Source of the DNA: Azoarcus sp.
GTDB lineage: Bacteria > Pseudomonadota > Gammaproteobacteria > Burkholderiales > Rhodocyclaceae
Assembly: GCA_020725025.1 (NCBI GenBank)
Contig: DYFV01000024.1
Coordinates: 1-64,000, forward strand
Direction of reading: 5' to 3'
DNA: 64,000 bases
The notes under the pieces: model-generated
What the model saw: only the letters and a program-made list of their open reading frames with translations
Databases searched by the model: none
Told to the model about the DNA's origin: nothing
Program-made: the position numbers and the translations under genes
In this document: positions 27,676 through 38,622 of the stretch, piece after piece
Layout: each line of letters starts with the position of its first letter
Numbering within the stretch: the first letter of the stretch is position 1

Positions 27676-30261
27676 TTACACCTGCAAGCGCTCCAGCAGC
27701 TCCCGCTCGATCTTCACCACCCGCGCCTCCTGCGACAGCCCGCGGCCGGTGAGCAGGAAGGTGTCCTCCACCCGCTCGCCCAGGGTCGCGATCTTGGCCG
27801 TGTGCAGGTCGATGTCGTTGCGCGCCAGCACTTCGGCCACCGAATACAGCAGGCCGGGGCGGTCGGCGGCGGTCAGCGAGAGGATGTAGTACTTGCCCGA
27901 CTCGTCGGGCAGGATGCTCACCTGCGGGGTGATCGGGAAGTGCCGCACCTGGCGGGACAGCCGGCCGCCGGCGGGGCGGTCGGGCGGGCCGGGGTGGCGC
28001 AGGCGCTCGGTGAGCTCGTGCTCGATCAGCGCGATCACGTCGCGGTAGTGCTCGGCGTTGCCCGGGTCCTGGAGCATGAAGCTGTCGAGCGCGTAGCCGT
28101 GGCGGGTGGTGTGCACCTTGGCGTCGAGGATGGTGAAGCCCATGCGGCCGAAGAAGCCGGTGAGCCGCACGAAGAGATCCTTCTGGTCGGGGGTGAACAC
28201 CATCACCTGCACGCCCTGGTCCTCCTCCGACACGCGGGCCTTCACCACCGGCTCGTCCGATGTCGGGCGGTAGTAGAGCAGGCGCGTGTGCCAGGCGATC
28301 TCCTCCGGGGAGTGGCGCATGAAATAGACCGCGTCGAGCTCCGACCATAGCTCGTCTTCCACCCCGGGACGCAGACCGTGGAAGCGCAGCATCCGCCGCG
28401 CGTCCTCCTGGCGGTCGTCGAGGCCCAGGGCCTGCTGAGGCGTCGCGCCGCGCAGCAGCCGCTGGGTGGCGAAGAAGAGATCCTCGAGGAGCTTGCCCTT
28501 CCAGCCGTTCCACACTTTCGGGCTGGTGCCGCGGATGTCGGCGTGGGTGAGGAGGTAGAGCGCGGTCAGGCGCCGCTCGGTCTGCACCACGTCGGCGAAG
28601 CGGCGGATCACCGCCGGGTCGTAGGTGTCCTCCTTCTGCGCCACGTGGGACATGGTGAGGTGGTGCTCCACCAGCCACACCACCAGCGCGGTGTCTTCCG
28701 GGGCCAGGGCGTGCTGCTCGCAGAACTCCCGCGCGTCGGCCATCCCGAGCTTGGAGTGGTCGCCTCCGCGGCCCTTGGCGATGTCGTGGAAGAGGGCCGC
28801 CACGTAGAGCAGCCAGTGCCTGTCGAATCCCAGGATGAGCCGCGTCATCAGCGGATACTCGTGGGCGTGCTCGCCCATGGTGAAGCGGCGCACGTTCCGC
28901 AGCACCATCAGGATGTGCTGGTCCACCGTGTAGACGTGGAACAGGTCGTGCTGCATCTGGCCCACGATGCGGCGCCAGGGCGGGATGTAGCGGGACAGGA
29001 TCCCGTACTGGTTCATGCGCCGGAACTCGTGCACGATGCCGCGCTTCTGCTGCAGGATCTGCAGGAAGAGGGCGCGGTTGGCCGGATCCGCACGGAAGGC
29101 GGCGTTGACCCGGGTGCGGTTGAGCCACAGGGCACGCAGCGTGCGCGCCGTCATGCCCTTGAGCTCGGAGCGCTGCTGCAGCAGCAGGAAGCATTCGAGC
29201 AGCGCCGACGGATGGCGCTGGAAGGTGTCCTCGGCGCGGATATCGAGCAGCTCGCGCACAGCCTGGAAGTGGTCGTTGATGACGATGGCGGTGCCGCCGC
29301 GGTCGGGGAAGAACTCGGTGGCGTAGTTCTGCAGCAGGATGATGTTGGTCTGGGTGACCTTCTTCGCCGTCAGGTAGTAGCGCTGCATCAGCACTTCCGA
29401 GGCGCGCTTGGCGGCCGTGCCCTCGATCCCCAGGGCGCGGGCGAGCTTCTCCTGATAGTCGAAGAGGAGCCGGTCCTCGGCGCGCCCGGTGAGGTAGTGC
29501 AGCCGGATGCGCAGGTGCTGCAGGAAGCGCTCGATGCTGCGCAGGTCACTCGCTTCGGCACCGGTGATCAGGCGCCGCCGGGCGAGATCGCGCCAGTTGT
29601 GCCCGAGGCCTGCGGCGCGGGCGATCCAGCCCAGCATCTGCAGGTCGCGCAGCCCCCCCGGGCTTTCCTTGCAGTTCGGCTCGAGCGAGAAGGGGGTGTC
29701 GTTGTAACGGGCGTAGCGCTGCTCCTGCTCGAGCTGCTTGGCCTTGTAGAAGGCGCGCGGATCGAGCATGGCGTGATAGCGCTCGTCGAAGGCGGCGAAG
29801 AGTTTCGCGTTGCCGTGCAGCAGGCGCGCCTCGAGCAGATTGGTCTGGACCGTGATGTCCTGGGCCGCCGCCTCGAGGCATTCGTCCAGGGTGCGCACGC
29901 TGTACCCGATCTCGAGACCGACGTCCCACAGGGCGCCGACCAGGGTCGACAGGCGCGCCTGGAGGTCGCCGTCGGCGGGGGACGGCAGCAGGACCAGCAG
30001 GTCGACGTCCGAGTGGGGAAAGAGCTCGCCCCGGCCGTAGCCGCCCACCGCAAGCAGGGCTCCGTTGCGCGGCATCCCGCACACTTCCCAGAGCGCGACG
30101 ATCGCCTGGTCCACCAGCCTGGCCCGGCCCTTGAGCACCGTGGCGGTGGCCGGCCGCGCCTCGTAGGCGGCGCGGATCGACGCGGAGCCCTCGACCAGGC
30201 CGGCGCGAGCGCGCTGGATGGCCTCCTGGATCTCGTCGGTGGAGATGGGCAGCGAGCTCAT
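27676..30261 (-). CDS. glnD: [Protein-PII] uridylyltransferase / uridylyl-removing enzyme
   Basis: GGYGRGELFPHSDVDLL, HD domain LFHDIAKGRGGDHS, two C-terminal ACT domains. Confidence 0.96.
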   Translation of the reverse strand: MSSLPISTDEIQEAIQRARAGLVEGSASIRAAYEARPATATVLKGRARLVDQAIVALWEVCGMPRNGALLAVGGYGRGELFPHSDVDLLVLLPSPADGDLQARLSTLVGALWDVGLEIGYSVRTLDECLEAAAQDITVQTNLLEARLLHGNAKLFAAFDERYHAMLDPRAFYKAKQLEQEQRYARYNDTPFSLEPNCKESPGGLRDLQMLGWIARAAGLGHNWRDLARRRLITGAEASDLRSIERFLQHLRIRLHYLTGRAEDRLLFDYQEKLARALGIEGTAAKRASEVLMQRYYLTAKKVTQTNIILLQNYATEFFPDRGGTAIVINDHFQAVRELLDIRAEDTFQRHPSALLECFLLLQQRSELKGMTARTLRALWLNRTRVNAAFRADPANRALFLQILQQKRGIVHEFRRMNQYGILSRYIPPWRRIVGQMQHDLFHVYTVDQHILMVLRNVRRFTMGEHAHEYPLMTRLILGFDRHWLLYVAALFHDIAKGRGGDHSKLGMADAREFCEQHALAPEDTALVVWLVEHHLTMSHVAQKEDTYDPAVIRRFADVVQTERRLTALYLLTHADIRGTSPKVWNGWKGKLLEDLFFATQRLLRGATPQQALGLDDRQEDARRMLRFHGLRPGVEDELWSELDAVYFMRHSPEEIAWHTRLLYYRPTSDEPVVKARVSEEDQGVQVMVFTPDQKDLFVRLTGFFGRMGFTILDAKVHTTRHGYALDSFMLQDPGNAEHYRDVIALIEHELTERLRHPGPPDRPAGGRLSRQVRHFPITPQVSILPDESGKYYILSLTAADRPGLLYSVAEVLARNDIDLHTAKIATLGERVEDTFLLTGRGLSQEARVVKIERELLERLQV

Positions 30262-30274
30262 GGGGCGGGGCGGG

Positions 30275-31090
30275 TCAGGCAAACCGCTCGGCGACGAGCG
30301 GAGGCGGGGGCGGGCATTGCTCCGACACGGTGAGGACCTCGACGCCGCTGTCGGTCACCAGCACGGTGTGCTCCCACTGGGCGGACAGGCTGCGGTCCTT
30401 GGTCACGATGGTCCAGCCGTCGGGCAGCTCCGAGATGGCGGCCTTGCCGGCGTTGATCATCGGCTCGATGGTGAAGATCATGCCGGATCTGACCTCGACG
30501 CCGGTGCCGGGCTTGCCGTAATGCAGCACCTGGGGCTCCTCGTGGAACTTGGCGCCGATGCCGTGGCCGCAGAACTCGCGCACCACGGAGAAGCCGTTGC
30601 CCTCGGCGTGCTTCTGGATGGCGTAGCCGATGTCGCCCAGGCGGGCGCCCGGCCGCACCGCGGCGATCCCGAGCCACAGGCACTCGAAGGTCACGTGGCA
30701 CAGGCGCTTGGCGAGGATGCTCCCCTCGCCGCCGACGATGAACATGCGGCTCGTGTCGCCGTGGTAGCCGTCCTTGATGACCGTGATGTCGAGGTTGACG
30801 ATGTCCCCGCGCTTCAAGGCCTTGTCGCCGGGAATGCCGTGGCACACCTGGTGGTTCACAGAGGTGCAGATGGACTTCGGATAGGGGACGTAGCCGGGCG
30901 GGGCGTAGTTGAGCGGCGCCGGGATCGTGCCCTGCACGTTCACCATGTAGTCGTGGCACAGGCGGTCGAGCTCGCCCGTGGTGACGCCTGGCTTCACGTG
31001 CGGCGTGATGTAGTCGAGCACTTCGGCGGCCAGGCGGCCGGCTACGCGCATCTTCTGGATTTCTTCCGGAGTTTTTATGGTGATGCTCAT
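30275..31090 (-). CDS. map: Methionine aminopeptidase type I
   Basis: ICTSVNHQVCHGIPGDKALKRGDIVNLDITVIKDGYHGDTSRMF, FCGHGIGAKFHEEPQVLHYG. Confidence 0.97.
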   Translation of the reverse strand: MSITIKTPEEIQKMRVAGRLAAEVLDYITPHVKPGVTTGELDRLCHDYMVNVQGTIPAPLNYAPPGYVPYPKSICTSVNHQVCHGIPGDKALKRGDIVNLDITVIKDGYHGDTSRMFIVGGEGSILAKRLCHVTFECLWLGIAAVRPGARLGDIGYAIQKHAEGNGFSVVREFCGHGIGAKFHEEPQVLHYGKPGTGVEVRSGMIFTIEPMINAGKAAISELPDGWTIVTKDRSLSAQWEHTVLVTDSGVEVLTVSEQCPPPPPLVAERFA

Positions 31091-31189
31091 CGTGTGGGGG
31101 TCGGACGCAAAGGTGGAAGGCTAGCGCATGCCCGATTCGCGGGCAAATTCGCAGGGTTGGCGACTTAAGGCCGATTGCATGAGGCCGGC

Positions 31190-31219
31190 TTGAGGCGGTG
31201 CTCCGTTAGCTGCTATTAT
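31190..31219 (+). promoter_or_regulatory. Putative sigma70 promoter of rpsB
   Basis: ttgagg-N18-tattat upstream of a ~150-nt leader. Confidence 0.5.
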
Positions 31220-31226
31220 CTCGCGC

Positions 31227-31375
31227 TTGCCTGCCGAAGGTGGTAGGCAAAATCCCCACGCCCGGCTTCAGAGCCGATTGGGTCCGTCGCGAACGGGGCA
31301 GAGCCCCGCGGCGGTCGATAGGCCGCGCAAGCGGTCGGGTCGGGCGGAGGTTCAACCCTTAGACTCGGAGTTACC
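31227..31375 (+). promoter_or_regulatory. Structured rpsB 5' leader (candidate autoregulatory RNA)
   Basis: Three consecutive hairpins: ttgcctgcc-gaaggt-ggtaggcaa, cggct-tcag-agccg, cggggc-aga-gccccg. Confidence 0.5.
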
Positions 31376-32131
31376 ATGACTGTCACGATGCGTCAGATGC
31401 TCGAAGCGGGCGTCCATTTCGGCCACCAGACCCGTTTCTGGAATCCGCGCATGGCCCCCTATATCTTCGGCCAGCGCAACAAGATCCATATCGTCAACCT
31501 CGAGAAGACCATGGCCATGTACACCGAGGCCATGAACTTCGTGCGCAAGCTCGCTGCGAACCGCGGAACCATCCTGTTCGTGGGCACCAAGCGCCAGGCG
31601 CGCGAGATCGTCGCCGAGGAAGCCCGCCGCGCCGGCATGCCCTACGTTGACGAGCGCTGGCTGGGCGGCATGCTCACCAACTTCAAGACCGTCAAGCAGT
31701 CGATCAAGCGCCTGAAGGAAATGGAGGCGATGGTCGAGGACGGTTCCATCGAGCGCCTGTCCAAGAAGGAAGCGCTGATGGCCACGCGCGAAATGGAGAA
31801 GCTGCAGAAGTCGATCGGCGGCATCAAGGACATGGGCGGCCTGCCCGATGCGCTGTTCGTGATCGACGTGGGCTACCACAAGATCGCCATCACCGAAGCC
31901 CAGAAGCTCGGTATCCCGGTCATCGCCGTGGTCGATACCAACCACTCGCCCGAAGGCGTCGATTACGTGATCCCCGGCAACGACGACTCCTCGCGCGCCA
32001 TCCGCCTGTACGCCCGCGGCGTCGCCGATGCGGTGCTGGAAGGCCGCAACCAGGTGCTGCAGGACATCGTCGCCGCCGGTTCCGACGAATTTGTCGAGGT
32101 CGAGGAAGAGGGCTCGGGCGACGAGGCCTGA
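31376..32131 (+). CDS. rpsB: 30S ribosomal protein S2
   Basis: [32 protein letters not shown]. Confidence 0.99.
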   Translation: MTVTMRQMLEAGVHFGHQTRFWNPRMAPYIFGQRNKIHIVNLEKTMAMYTEAMNFVRKLAANRGTILFVGTKRQAREIVAEEARRAGMPYVDERWLGGMLTNFKTVKQSIKRLKEMEAMVEDGSIERLSKKEALMATREMEKLQKSIGGIKDMGGLPDALFVIDVGYHKIAITEAQKLGIPVIAVVDTNHSPEGVDYVIPGNDDSSRAIRLYARGVADAVLEGRNQVLQDIVAAGSDEFVEVEEEGSGDEA

Positions 32132-32180
32132 TCTCCGCGATCCGCGACCGTACCGAAACGATTAAGACTCAGGAGTTAGC

Positions 32181-33068
32181 ATGGCGGAAATTACCGCGAG
32201 CATGGTCAAGGAGCTGCGCGAGAAGACCGACGCGCCCATGATGGAATGCAAGAAGGCGCTGACGGAAGCGGCCGGCGACATGGCCAAGGCCGAAGAGATC
32301 CTGCGCGTCAAGCTCGGCAGCAAGGCGAGCAAGGCCGCCTCCCGCGTCACCGCGGAAGGCGTGGTCGGCACCTATCTGTCGGCCGACGGCAAGCTCGCCG
32401 CAATGGTGGAAGTGAACTGCGAGACCGACTTCGTCGCCAAGAACGACGATTTCCTGGCGCTCACCGCCTCGCTCGCCGAGCTGGTGGCCACCAAGAACCC
32501 GGCCGACGTGGCGGCGCTGTCGGCGCTGGAGCTCGACGGCCAGACCGTCGAGGCCGTGCGTACCGCGCTGGTGGGCAAGATCGGCGAGAACATGACGATC
32601 CGCCGCTTCGTGCGTGTCGAGGCGAAGGGCCAGGTGGCGAGCTATGTGCACGCCGGCGCCAAGATCGGCGTGCTGATCGACCTGGTCGGCGGCGACGAGC
32701 AGCTCGGCAAGGATCTGGCGATGCACATCGCCGCCTCCAAGCCGAAGGCGCTCACCGCGGCCGAGATCCCGGCCGAGCTGACCGACGCCGAGCGCCGCAT
32801 CGCCATCGAGAAGGCGCGCGAAGCCGGCAAGCCGGAAGCGATGCTGGACAAGATCGCCGAAGGCTCGGTGCAGAAGTTTCTGAAGGAAGTCACGCTGCTC
32901 GGCCAGCCCTTCGTCAAGGACGACAAGCTCACCGTCGAGGCGCTGCTGAAGTCCAAGGGCGCTTCGGTCGCGAGCTTCGCCCTCTACGTGGTGGGCGAGG
33001 GCATCGAGAAGAAGGTGACCGACTTCGCGGCGGAAGTCGCCGCCCAGGCCGCGGCCGCGCAGAAGTAA
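32181..33068 (+). CDS. tsf: Elongation factor Ts
   Basis: [35 protein letters not shown]. Confidence 0.99.
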   Translation: MAEITASMVKELREKTDAPMMECKKALTEAAGDMAKAEEILRVKLGSKASKAASRVTAEGVVGTYLSADGKLAAMVEVNCETDFVAKNDDFLALTASLAELVATKNPADVAALSALELDGQTVEAVRTALVGKIGENMTIRRFVRVEAKGQVASYVHAGAKIGVLIDLVGGDEQLGKDLAMHIAASKPKALTAAEIPAELTDAERRIAIEKAREAGKPEAMLDKIAEGSVQKFLKEVTLLGQPFVKDDKLTVEALLKSKGASVASFALYVVGEGIEKKVTDFAAEVAAQAAAAQK

Positions 33069-33079
33069 GGAAGCATCCG

Positions 33080-33796
33080 ATGACTGTCGCCGCCTACAAG
33101 CGCATCATGTTGAAGCTCTCTGGCGAAGCCCTGATGGGCGACGACCAGTACGGCATCAACGAAGAGGTGGTCAGCCGCATCGTGACCGAGATCGCCGAGG
33201 TCATCCGCCTCGGCGTGCAGGTCGGGGTGGTGATCGGCGGCGGCAACATCTTTCGCGGGATGAAGGGCGCGGCCTCCGGCATGGACCGCGCCACCGCCGA
33301 CTACATGGGCATGCTCGCGACCGTCATGAACGCGATGGCGCTCGCGGACGCGATGCGCCGCGCCGACGTGGAGGCGCGCGTGCAGTCGGCGCTGCGCATC
33401 GACCAGGTGGTCGAGCCCTACATTCGCGGACGTGCCATCCGGCACATGGAAGAAGGCCGTGTCGTGATCTTCGCCGCCGGTACCGGCAACCCCTTCTTCA
33501 CCACCGACACCGCGGCGGCGCTGCGCGGTTCGGAGATGGGGGCGCAGATCGTGCTCAAGGCCACCAAGGTCGACGGCGTCTATACGGCCGACCCCAAGAA
33601 GGATCCGCAGGCGCAGCGTTATCACCGCATCAGTTTCGACGAGGCCATCGGGCGCAACCTGGCGGTGCTCGACGCGACCGCCTTCGCCCTGTGCCGCGAT
33701 CAGAAACTGCCGATCAACGTGTTCTCGATCTTCAAGCCGGGCGCATTGAAGCGCGTGGTGCTGGGCGAAGACGAGGGCACGCTGGTCCATTCCTGA
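33080..33796 (+). CDS. pyrH: UMP kinase
   Basis: [35 protein letters not shown]. Confidence 0.98.
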   Translation: MTVAAYKRIMLKLSGEALMGDDQYGINEEVVSRIVTEIAEVIRLGVQVGVVIGGGNIFRGMKGAASGMDRATADYMGMLATVMNAMALADAMRRADVEARVQSALRIDQVVEPYIRGRAIRHMEEGRVVIFAAGTGNPFFTTDTAAALRGSEMGAQIVLKATKVDGVYTADPKKDPQAQRYHRISFDEAIGRNLAVLDATAFALCRDQKLPINVFSIFKPGALKRVVLGEDEGTLVHS

Positions 33797-33806
33797 GGAC
33801 TCGACG

Positions 33807-34364
33807 ATGATTCCGGAACTCAAGAAGACGACCGAACAGAAGATGCAGAAGTCGGTCGAGGTGCTCAAGACCGACCTCGCCAAGGTGCGCACGGGTCGCG
33901 CGCACACCGGCCTGCTCGATCACGTGCAGGTCGAGTACTACGGCAGCATGGTGCCGGTCAACCAGGTGGCCAACGTCACCCTGATCGACGCGCGCACCAT
34001 CGGCGTGCAGCCGTGGGAAAAGAACATGGTGTCCAAGGTCGAGAAGGCGATCCGCGACAGCGACCTCGGGCTGAACCCGGCCACCATGGGCGAGCTCATC
34101 CGCGTGCCGATGCCCGCGCTCACCGAGGAGCGCCGCCGCGACCTCACCAAGGTCGTGCGCCACGAAGGCGAGACCGCCAAGGTGGCGGTGCGCAATCTTC
34201 GCCGCGATGCGAATCAGCACCTGAAGGACGGCGTCAAGGACAAGACGATCTCGGAGGACGAGGAGCGTCGTGCCCAGGACGATATCCAGAAGCTCACCGA
34301 CAAGTACATCGCCGAAATCGACAAGCTGCTCGCTCAGAAAGAGCAGGAACTGATGCAGATCTGA
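33807..34364 (+). CDS. frr: Ribosome recycling factor
   Basis: [43 protein letters not shown]. Confidence 0.98.
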   Translation: MIPELKKTTEQKMQKSVEVLKTDLAKVRTGRAHTGLLDHVQVEYYGSMVPVNQVANVTLIDARTIGVQPWEKNMVSKVEKAIRDSDLGLNPATMGELIRVPMPALTEERRRDLTKVVRHEGETAKVAVRNLRRDANQHLKDGVKDKTISEDEERRAQDDIQKLTDKYIAEIDKLLAQKEQELMQI

Positions 34365-34411
34365 TCCGGTCCGGATCCGATCTTCGACTCTGCGACTCGC
34401 GGGAGGCCTGC

Positions 34412-35227
34412 ATGGCGGACCGAAACTTCACCAGTTCGACGCGTGAGATCCCCGACGTGTCGGCCGCTCCGCGCCACATCGCGATCATCATGGACGGCAA
34501 CGGGCGTTGGGCGCGCAAGCGCTTCATGCCCCGCGTGGCCGGTCACGGCCGCGGCGTGGAAGCAGTGCGCAACGTCATCCGCGGCTGCATGGAGCGGGGC
34601 GTCAGCCATCTCACGCTCTTCGCCTTCAGCTCCGAGAACTGGCGTCGCCCGGCCGACGAGGTCTCCTTTCTGATGCAGCTCTTCATGCGCTCGCTGCAGA
34701 AGGAGGTGGACCGGCTGCACCAGAACGGCATCCGCTTCCGGGTGATCGGCGACCTCTCGCGTTTCGAGGCGCCGCTCGTGGAGATGATCCGCAATGCCGA
34801 GCGCGTCACCGCCGACAACGACAAGCTGACCCTCACCGTCGCCGCCAACTACGGCGGGCGCTGGGACATCATGCAGGCGGTCAACCGCATGCTGGCGAAG
34901 CATCCGGAGCGGCGCGACGACTTCACCGAAGAGGAGCTCGCCGCGGAGCTCTCGCTCAACTACGGCCCGGAGCCCGATCTCTTCATCCGTACCGGCGGCG
35001 AGAAGCGCATCAGCAACTTCCTGCTGTGGCAGCTCGCCTACACCGAGCTCTATTTCACCGACGTCCTGTGGCCCGACTTCGACGACGCCGCGCTCGACGA
35101 GGCGATCCGTTCCTACCAGTCGCGCGAGCGGCGCTTCGGTCGCACCAGCGAGCAGGTGCAGGCAGCGGCGAAGGACCCGAAGGCGCAGGCCGAATCTCGC
35201 AGCCGCCGCTCGGGTGGCCATGCTTAG
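34412..35227 (+). CDS. uppS: Undecaprenyl diphosphate synthase
   Basis: [39 protein letters not shown]. Confidence 0.98.
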   Translation: MADRNFTSSTREIPDVSAAPRHIAIIMDGNGRWARKRFMPRVAGHGRGVEAVRNVIRGCMERGVSHLTLFAFSSENWRRPADEVSFLMQLFMRSLQKEVDRLHQNGIRFRVIGDLSRFEAPLVEMIRNAERVTADNDKLTLTVAANYGGRWDIMQAVNRMLAKHPERRDDFTEEELAAELSLNYGPEPDLFIRTGGEKRISNFLLWQLAYTELYFTDVLWPDFDDAALDEAIRSYQSRERRFGRTSEQVQAAAKDPKAQAESRSRRSGGHA

Positions 35228-36047
35228 AACGCGGGTCATCACCGCACTGGTTCTCGTCACCGCGCTGCTCGCGGCGCTGTTCCTCCTTCCGGCCGCCGGC
35301 TGGCTCGTGCTCGCCGCCCTGGTCTGCGCCGGAGCGGCGTGGGAGTGGGGCGGCCTGAGCGGCTTCTCGGTGCGCGCGCGCGTCGTTTTCGCGGCGCTGA
35401 TGGGCGCCACCTGCCTGCTCGTCGGCGTGATGAGCGGGCTCGCCGTCGACGGCGGTGCGGCGACCGGCGGCCTGGCCGCCCTGTATGCCGCCGGCGGACT
35501 CTTCTGGCTCCTCGTGGCGCCGTTCTGGCTGTCGCGGAAATGGCGCCTGCAGGGCGCGGGCGCCGCGGTGGCGGTCGGGTTGATCGTGCTGCTGCCGCCG
35601 GCGCTCGCGTTCGCGCACCTGCGCCTGGTGAGCCCCTGGGTGCTCCTGGCGGCGATGGCTTTCGTGTGGGTGGCGGACATCGCCGCCTACTTCGCCGGAC
35701 GCGCCTTCGGCCGCCACAAGCTGGCGCCCGCCATCAGCCCGGGCAAGACCTGGGAAGGGGCGGGTGGGGCCGTGATCGGGGTCGTGCTCTTCGGGCTGCT
35801 CCTGATCGTCACCGCGCTGCCGGCTGCGCTCGACGCGGTATCCCTCGTCGCGGCGGTGCTGCTGCTTGTCGCGCTCACCGCGCTGAGCATCCAGGGCGAC
35901 CTCTTCGAGTCCCTGCTCAAGCGCCAGGCCGGGGTGAAGGACAGCGGAACGCTGCTGCCCGGCCACGGCGGCATCCTCGATCGTATCGACAGCCTGACTT
36001 CGACCTTGCCGCTGGTCGGCCTCCTGACCCTCTGGTTCGCCCGCTGA
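35220..36047 (+). CDS. cdsA: Phosphatidate cytidylyltransferase
   Basis: C-terminal [13 protein letters not shown]…[40 protein letters not shown]; overlaps uppS by 8 bp. Confidence 0.97.
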   Translation: MLRTRVITALVLVTALLAALFLLPAAGWLVLAALVCAGAAWEWGGLSGFSVRARVVFAALMGATCLLVGVMSGLAVDGGAATGGLAALYAAGGLFWLLVAPFWLSRKWRLQGAGAAVAVGLIVLLPPALAFAHLRLVSPWVLLAAMAFVWVADIAAYFAGRAFGRHKLAPAISPGKTWEGAGGAVIGVVLFGLLLIVTALPAALDAVSLVAAVLLLVALTALSIQGDLFESLLKRQAGVKDSGTLLPGHGGILDRIDSLTSTLPLVGLLTLWFAR

Positions 36048-36050
36048 TTC

Positions 36051-37247
36051 ATGCCTGAGTCCCTGCCCCAACGCATCACCGTGCTCGGCGCCACCGGCTC
36101 CATCGGCACGAGCACCCTCGATGTCATCGCCCGCCATCCCGAGCGCTTCGAGGCCTTCGCGCTCACCGCGCACGTGCAGGTCGATCGCCTGTTCGAGCTC
36201 GCAGTGCGCTTTGCGCCGCGCTACGCCGTCCTCGGCGACCCGGCCGCCGCGGCAGAACTCAGGTACCGGCTGACGGCGCACGGGTCGCGCACCGAGGTGC
36301 TGGTGGGCCCCGAGGCGCTGCTCGAGGTCGCGGCGCACCCGGAGGTGGACGCGGTCATGGCGGCCATCGTGGGCGCAGCCGGGCTCGCCCCGACGCTGGC
36401 CGCCGCGCGTGCCGGCAAGCGGGTGCTGCTCGCCAACAAGGAGGCGCTGGTGCTGTCCGGGCGCCTCTTCATGGATGCGGTCGCCGCGAGCGGGGCGGTG
36501 CTGCTGCCCATCGACAGCGAGCACAACGCGGTCTTCCAGGCGCTGCCCCACGGTTATGCGCGCGATCCCCAGGCGTGCGGCGTGCGCCGCGTGCTGCTGA
36601 CCGCGTCGGGTGGTCCGTTCCGCGAACGGCCCGTCGACACGCTCGAGGCGGTCACGCCCGAGGAGGCCTGCGCCCACCCCAACTGGGTGATGGGGCGCAA
36701 GATCTCGGTCGATTCGGCGACAATGATGAACAAGGGTCTCGAGGTGATCGAGGCGCACTGGCTCTTCGGCGTGTCCGCTCGGCGCATCGAGGTGGTGATC
36801 CATCCGCAGAGCGTGATCCATTCGCTGGTGGACTACGTGGACGGCTCCGTCCTCGCGCAGCTGGGCAATCCCGACATGCGCACGCCCATCGCGCATGCGC
36901 TCGCGTGGCCGCAGCGCATCGACGCGGGGGTCCGGCCGCTCGATCTGTTCGAGATCGCGCGACTCACCTTCGAGCGTCCCGATCTGACGCGCTTCCCCTG
37001 CCTGGCGCTCGCCTACCGTGCGCTGGAAGCAGGTGGTGCCGCGCCGGCGGTGCTCAATGCCGCCAACGAGGAGGCGGTTGCGGCCTTCCTCGATCGCCGT
37101 CTCGGCTTCCGTCGAATCCCCGAGGTGATCGCGGCGACCCTGGAACGCGCCTCGGGGCTGTCGGTCGACTCCATCGAGGCGGTCATGGAGGCGGACGCCC
37201 GGGCGCGGGATCTCGCGCGAGACGAAATCCGCCTCCGCCAAGGCTGA
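36051..37247 (+). CDS. dxr: 1-deoxy-D-xylulose-5-phosphate reductoisomerase
   Basis: [63 protein letters not shown]. Confidence 0.98.
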   Translation: MPESLPQRITVLGATGSIGTSTLDVIARHPERFEAFALTAHVQVDRLFELAVRFAPRYAVLGDPAAAAELRYRLTAHGSRTEVLVGPEALLEVAAHPEVDAVMAAIVGAAGLAPTLAAARAGKRVLLANKEALVLSGRLFMDAVAASGAVLLPIDSEHNAVFQALPHGYARDPQACGVRRVLLTASGGPFRERPVDTLEAVTPEEACAHPNWVMGRKISVDSATMMNKGLEVIEAHWLFGVSARRIEVVIHPQSVIHSLVDYVDGSVLAQLGNPDMRTPIAHALAWPQRIDAGVRPLDLFEIARLTFERPDLTRFPCLALAYRALEAGGAAPAVLNAANEEAVAAFLDRRLGFRRIPEVIAATLERASGLSVDSIEAVMEADARARDLARDEIRLRQG

Positions 37248-37250
37248 CGA

Positions 37251-38615
37251 ATGAACATCTTCGAATACCTGATCCCCTTCATTCTCGCGCTGGGGCTGCT
37301 GATCCTGGTGCACGAGCTCGGCCACTACCTCGTCGCGCGCTGGTGCGGGGTGAAGGTGCTGCGCTTCTCGATCGGCTTCGGACGTCCGCTGGTAAGCTGG
37401 CGCGCCGGCCGCGACCGCACCGAATGGGCGCTCGCCGCCTTCCCGCTCGGCGGCTACGTGAAGATGCTCGACGAGCGCGAGGGCGAGGTTCCCGCCGGCG
37501 AGCTGCAGCGAGCCTTCAACCGGCAGTCGGTGTGGCGGCGCTTCGCCATCGTGGCGGCCGGGCCGCTTGCCAATTTCCTGCTCGCCATCGTCCTCTACTG
37601 GGGGCTGTTCGCGACGGGCAGCCAGGAGCTGAAGCCGCGCGTGGCCCTCATGCCCGGCGACAGCGTGGCGATGGAGGCGGGCGTGCAGGAGGGCGACCTG
37701 GTGAAGGCGGTCGACGACGAGCCGGTGCGCAGCTGGCAGGAGCTGCGCTGGGTGCTGTTGCGCCATGCGCTCGACGCTCGTCAGGTGGTGCTGCGGGTGG
37801 AGACGGCGTCCGGTGGCGAGGGGCTGCGCCGGCTCGATCTTTCCGGCATCAGCATCGACGAAGGCGAGACGGATCTCATCGCCACCATCGGCCTGCGCCC
37901 CTGGCGTCCGGCCATTCCGCCCGTGGTCGGCCGCATCGTCGACGACGGTGCCGCCGCGAAGGCGGGGCTGCAGCCGGGCGACCGTTTCGTCTCGCTCGAC
38001 GGCGCGCCGATCGATTCGTGGATGGATCTCGTCGAGCAGGTCCGCAATCGTCCCGGCCAGTCGCTTCCCGTGACGGTGCTGCGCGGTGATCGGACAATCG
38101 AAACGACCCTGGTGCCGGATGCCGCCGAAGAGAACGGCACGCGGATCGGACGCATCGGCGTGGCGGTGGCCGAGCCGGACGACGTGCAGGAGAGCCTGTT
38201 CACCGTGGTCCGCTACGGGCCGGTCGAAGGCTTCGTCAAGTCGCTGCGCCAGACCTGGGAGACCAGCGCGCTGAGCCTCAAGATGATCGGGAGGATGATT
38301 ACCGGAGACGTGTCGTGGAAGAATCTGTCCGGCCCGGTCACGATAGCCGATTATGCCGGGCAGACGGCCAAGCTCGGGCTCAGCCACTATCTGAAGTTCG
38401 TGGCGCTCATCAGCATCAGCCTGGGAGTGCTGAACCTGCTGCCCATTCCGGTGCTGGATGGCGGGCATTTGCTGTATTATACGATCGAGATTATAAAAGG
38501 CGGTCCCATCCCCGAGCGCGTCATGGAGATCGGCCAGCAGATCGGTCTGATCGCGCTCGCGATGCTCATGGCATTCGCCTTCTACAACGACATCAATCGT
38601 CTCATTTCCGGCTGA
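37251..38615 (+). CDS. rseP: RIP metalloprotease RseP (site-2 protease)
   Basis: [29 protein letters not shown] repeats, [15 protein letters not shown]. Confidence 0.97.
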   Translation: MNIFEYLIPFILALGLLILVHELGHYLVARWCGVKVLRFSIGFGRPLVSWRAGRDRTEWALAAFPLGGYVKMLDEREGEVPAGELQRAFNRQSVWRRFAIVAAGPLANFLLAIVLYWGLFATGSQELKPRVALMPGDSVAMEAGVQEGDLVKAVDDEPVRSWQELRWVLLRHALDARQVVLRVETASGGEGLRRLDLSGISIDEGETDLIATIGLRPWRPAIPPVVGRIVDDGAAAKAGLQPGDRFVSLDGAPIDSWMDLVEQVRNRPGQSLPVTVLRGDRTIETTLVPDAAEENGTRIGRIGVAVAEPDDVQESLFTVVRYGPVEGFVKSLRQTWETSALSLKMIGRMITGDVSWKNLSGPVTIADYAGQTAKLGLSHYLKFVALISISLGVLNLLPIPVLDGGHLLYYTIEIIKGGPIPERVMEIGQQIGLIALAMLMAFAFYNDINRLISG

Positions 38616-38622
38616 CTCCCTG

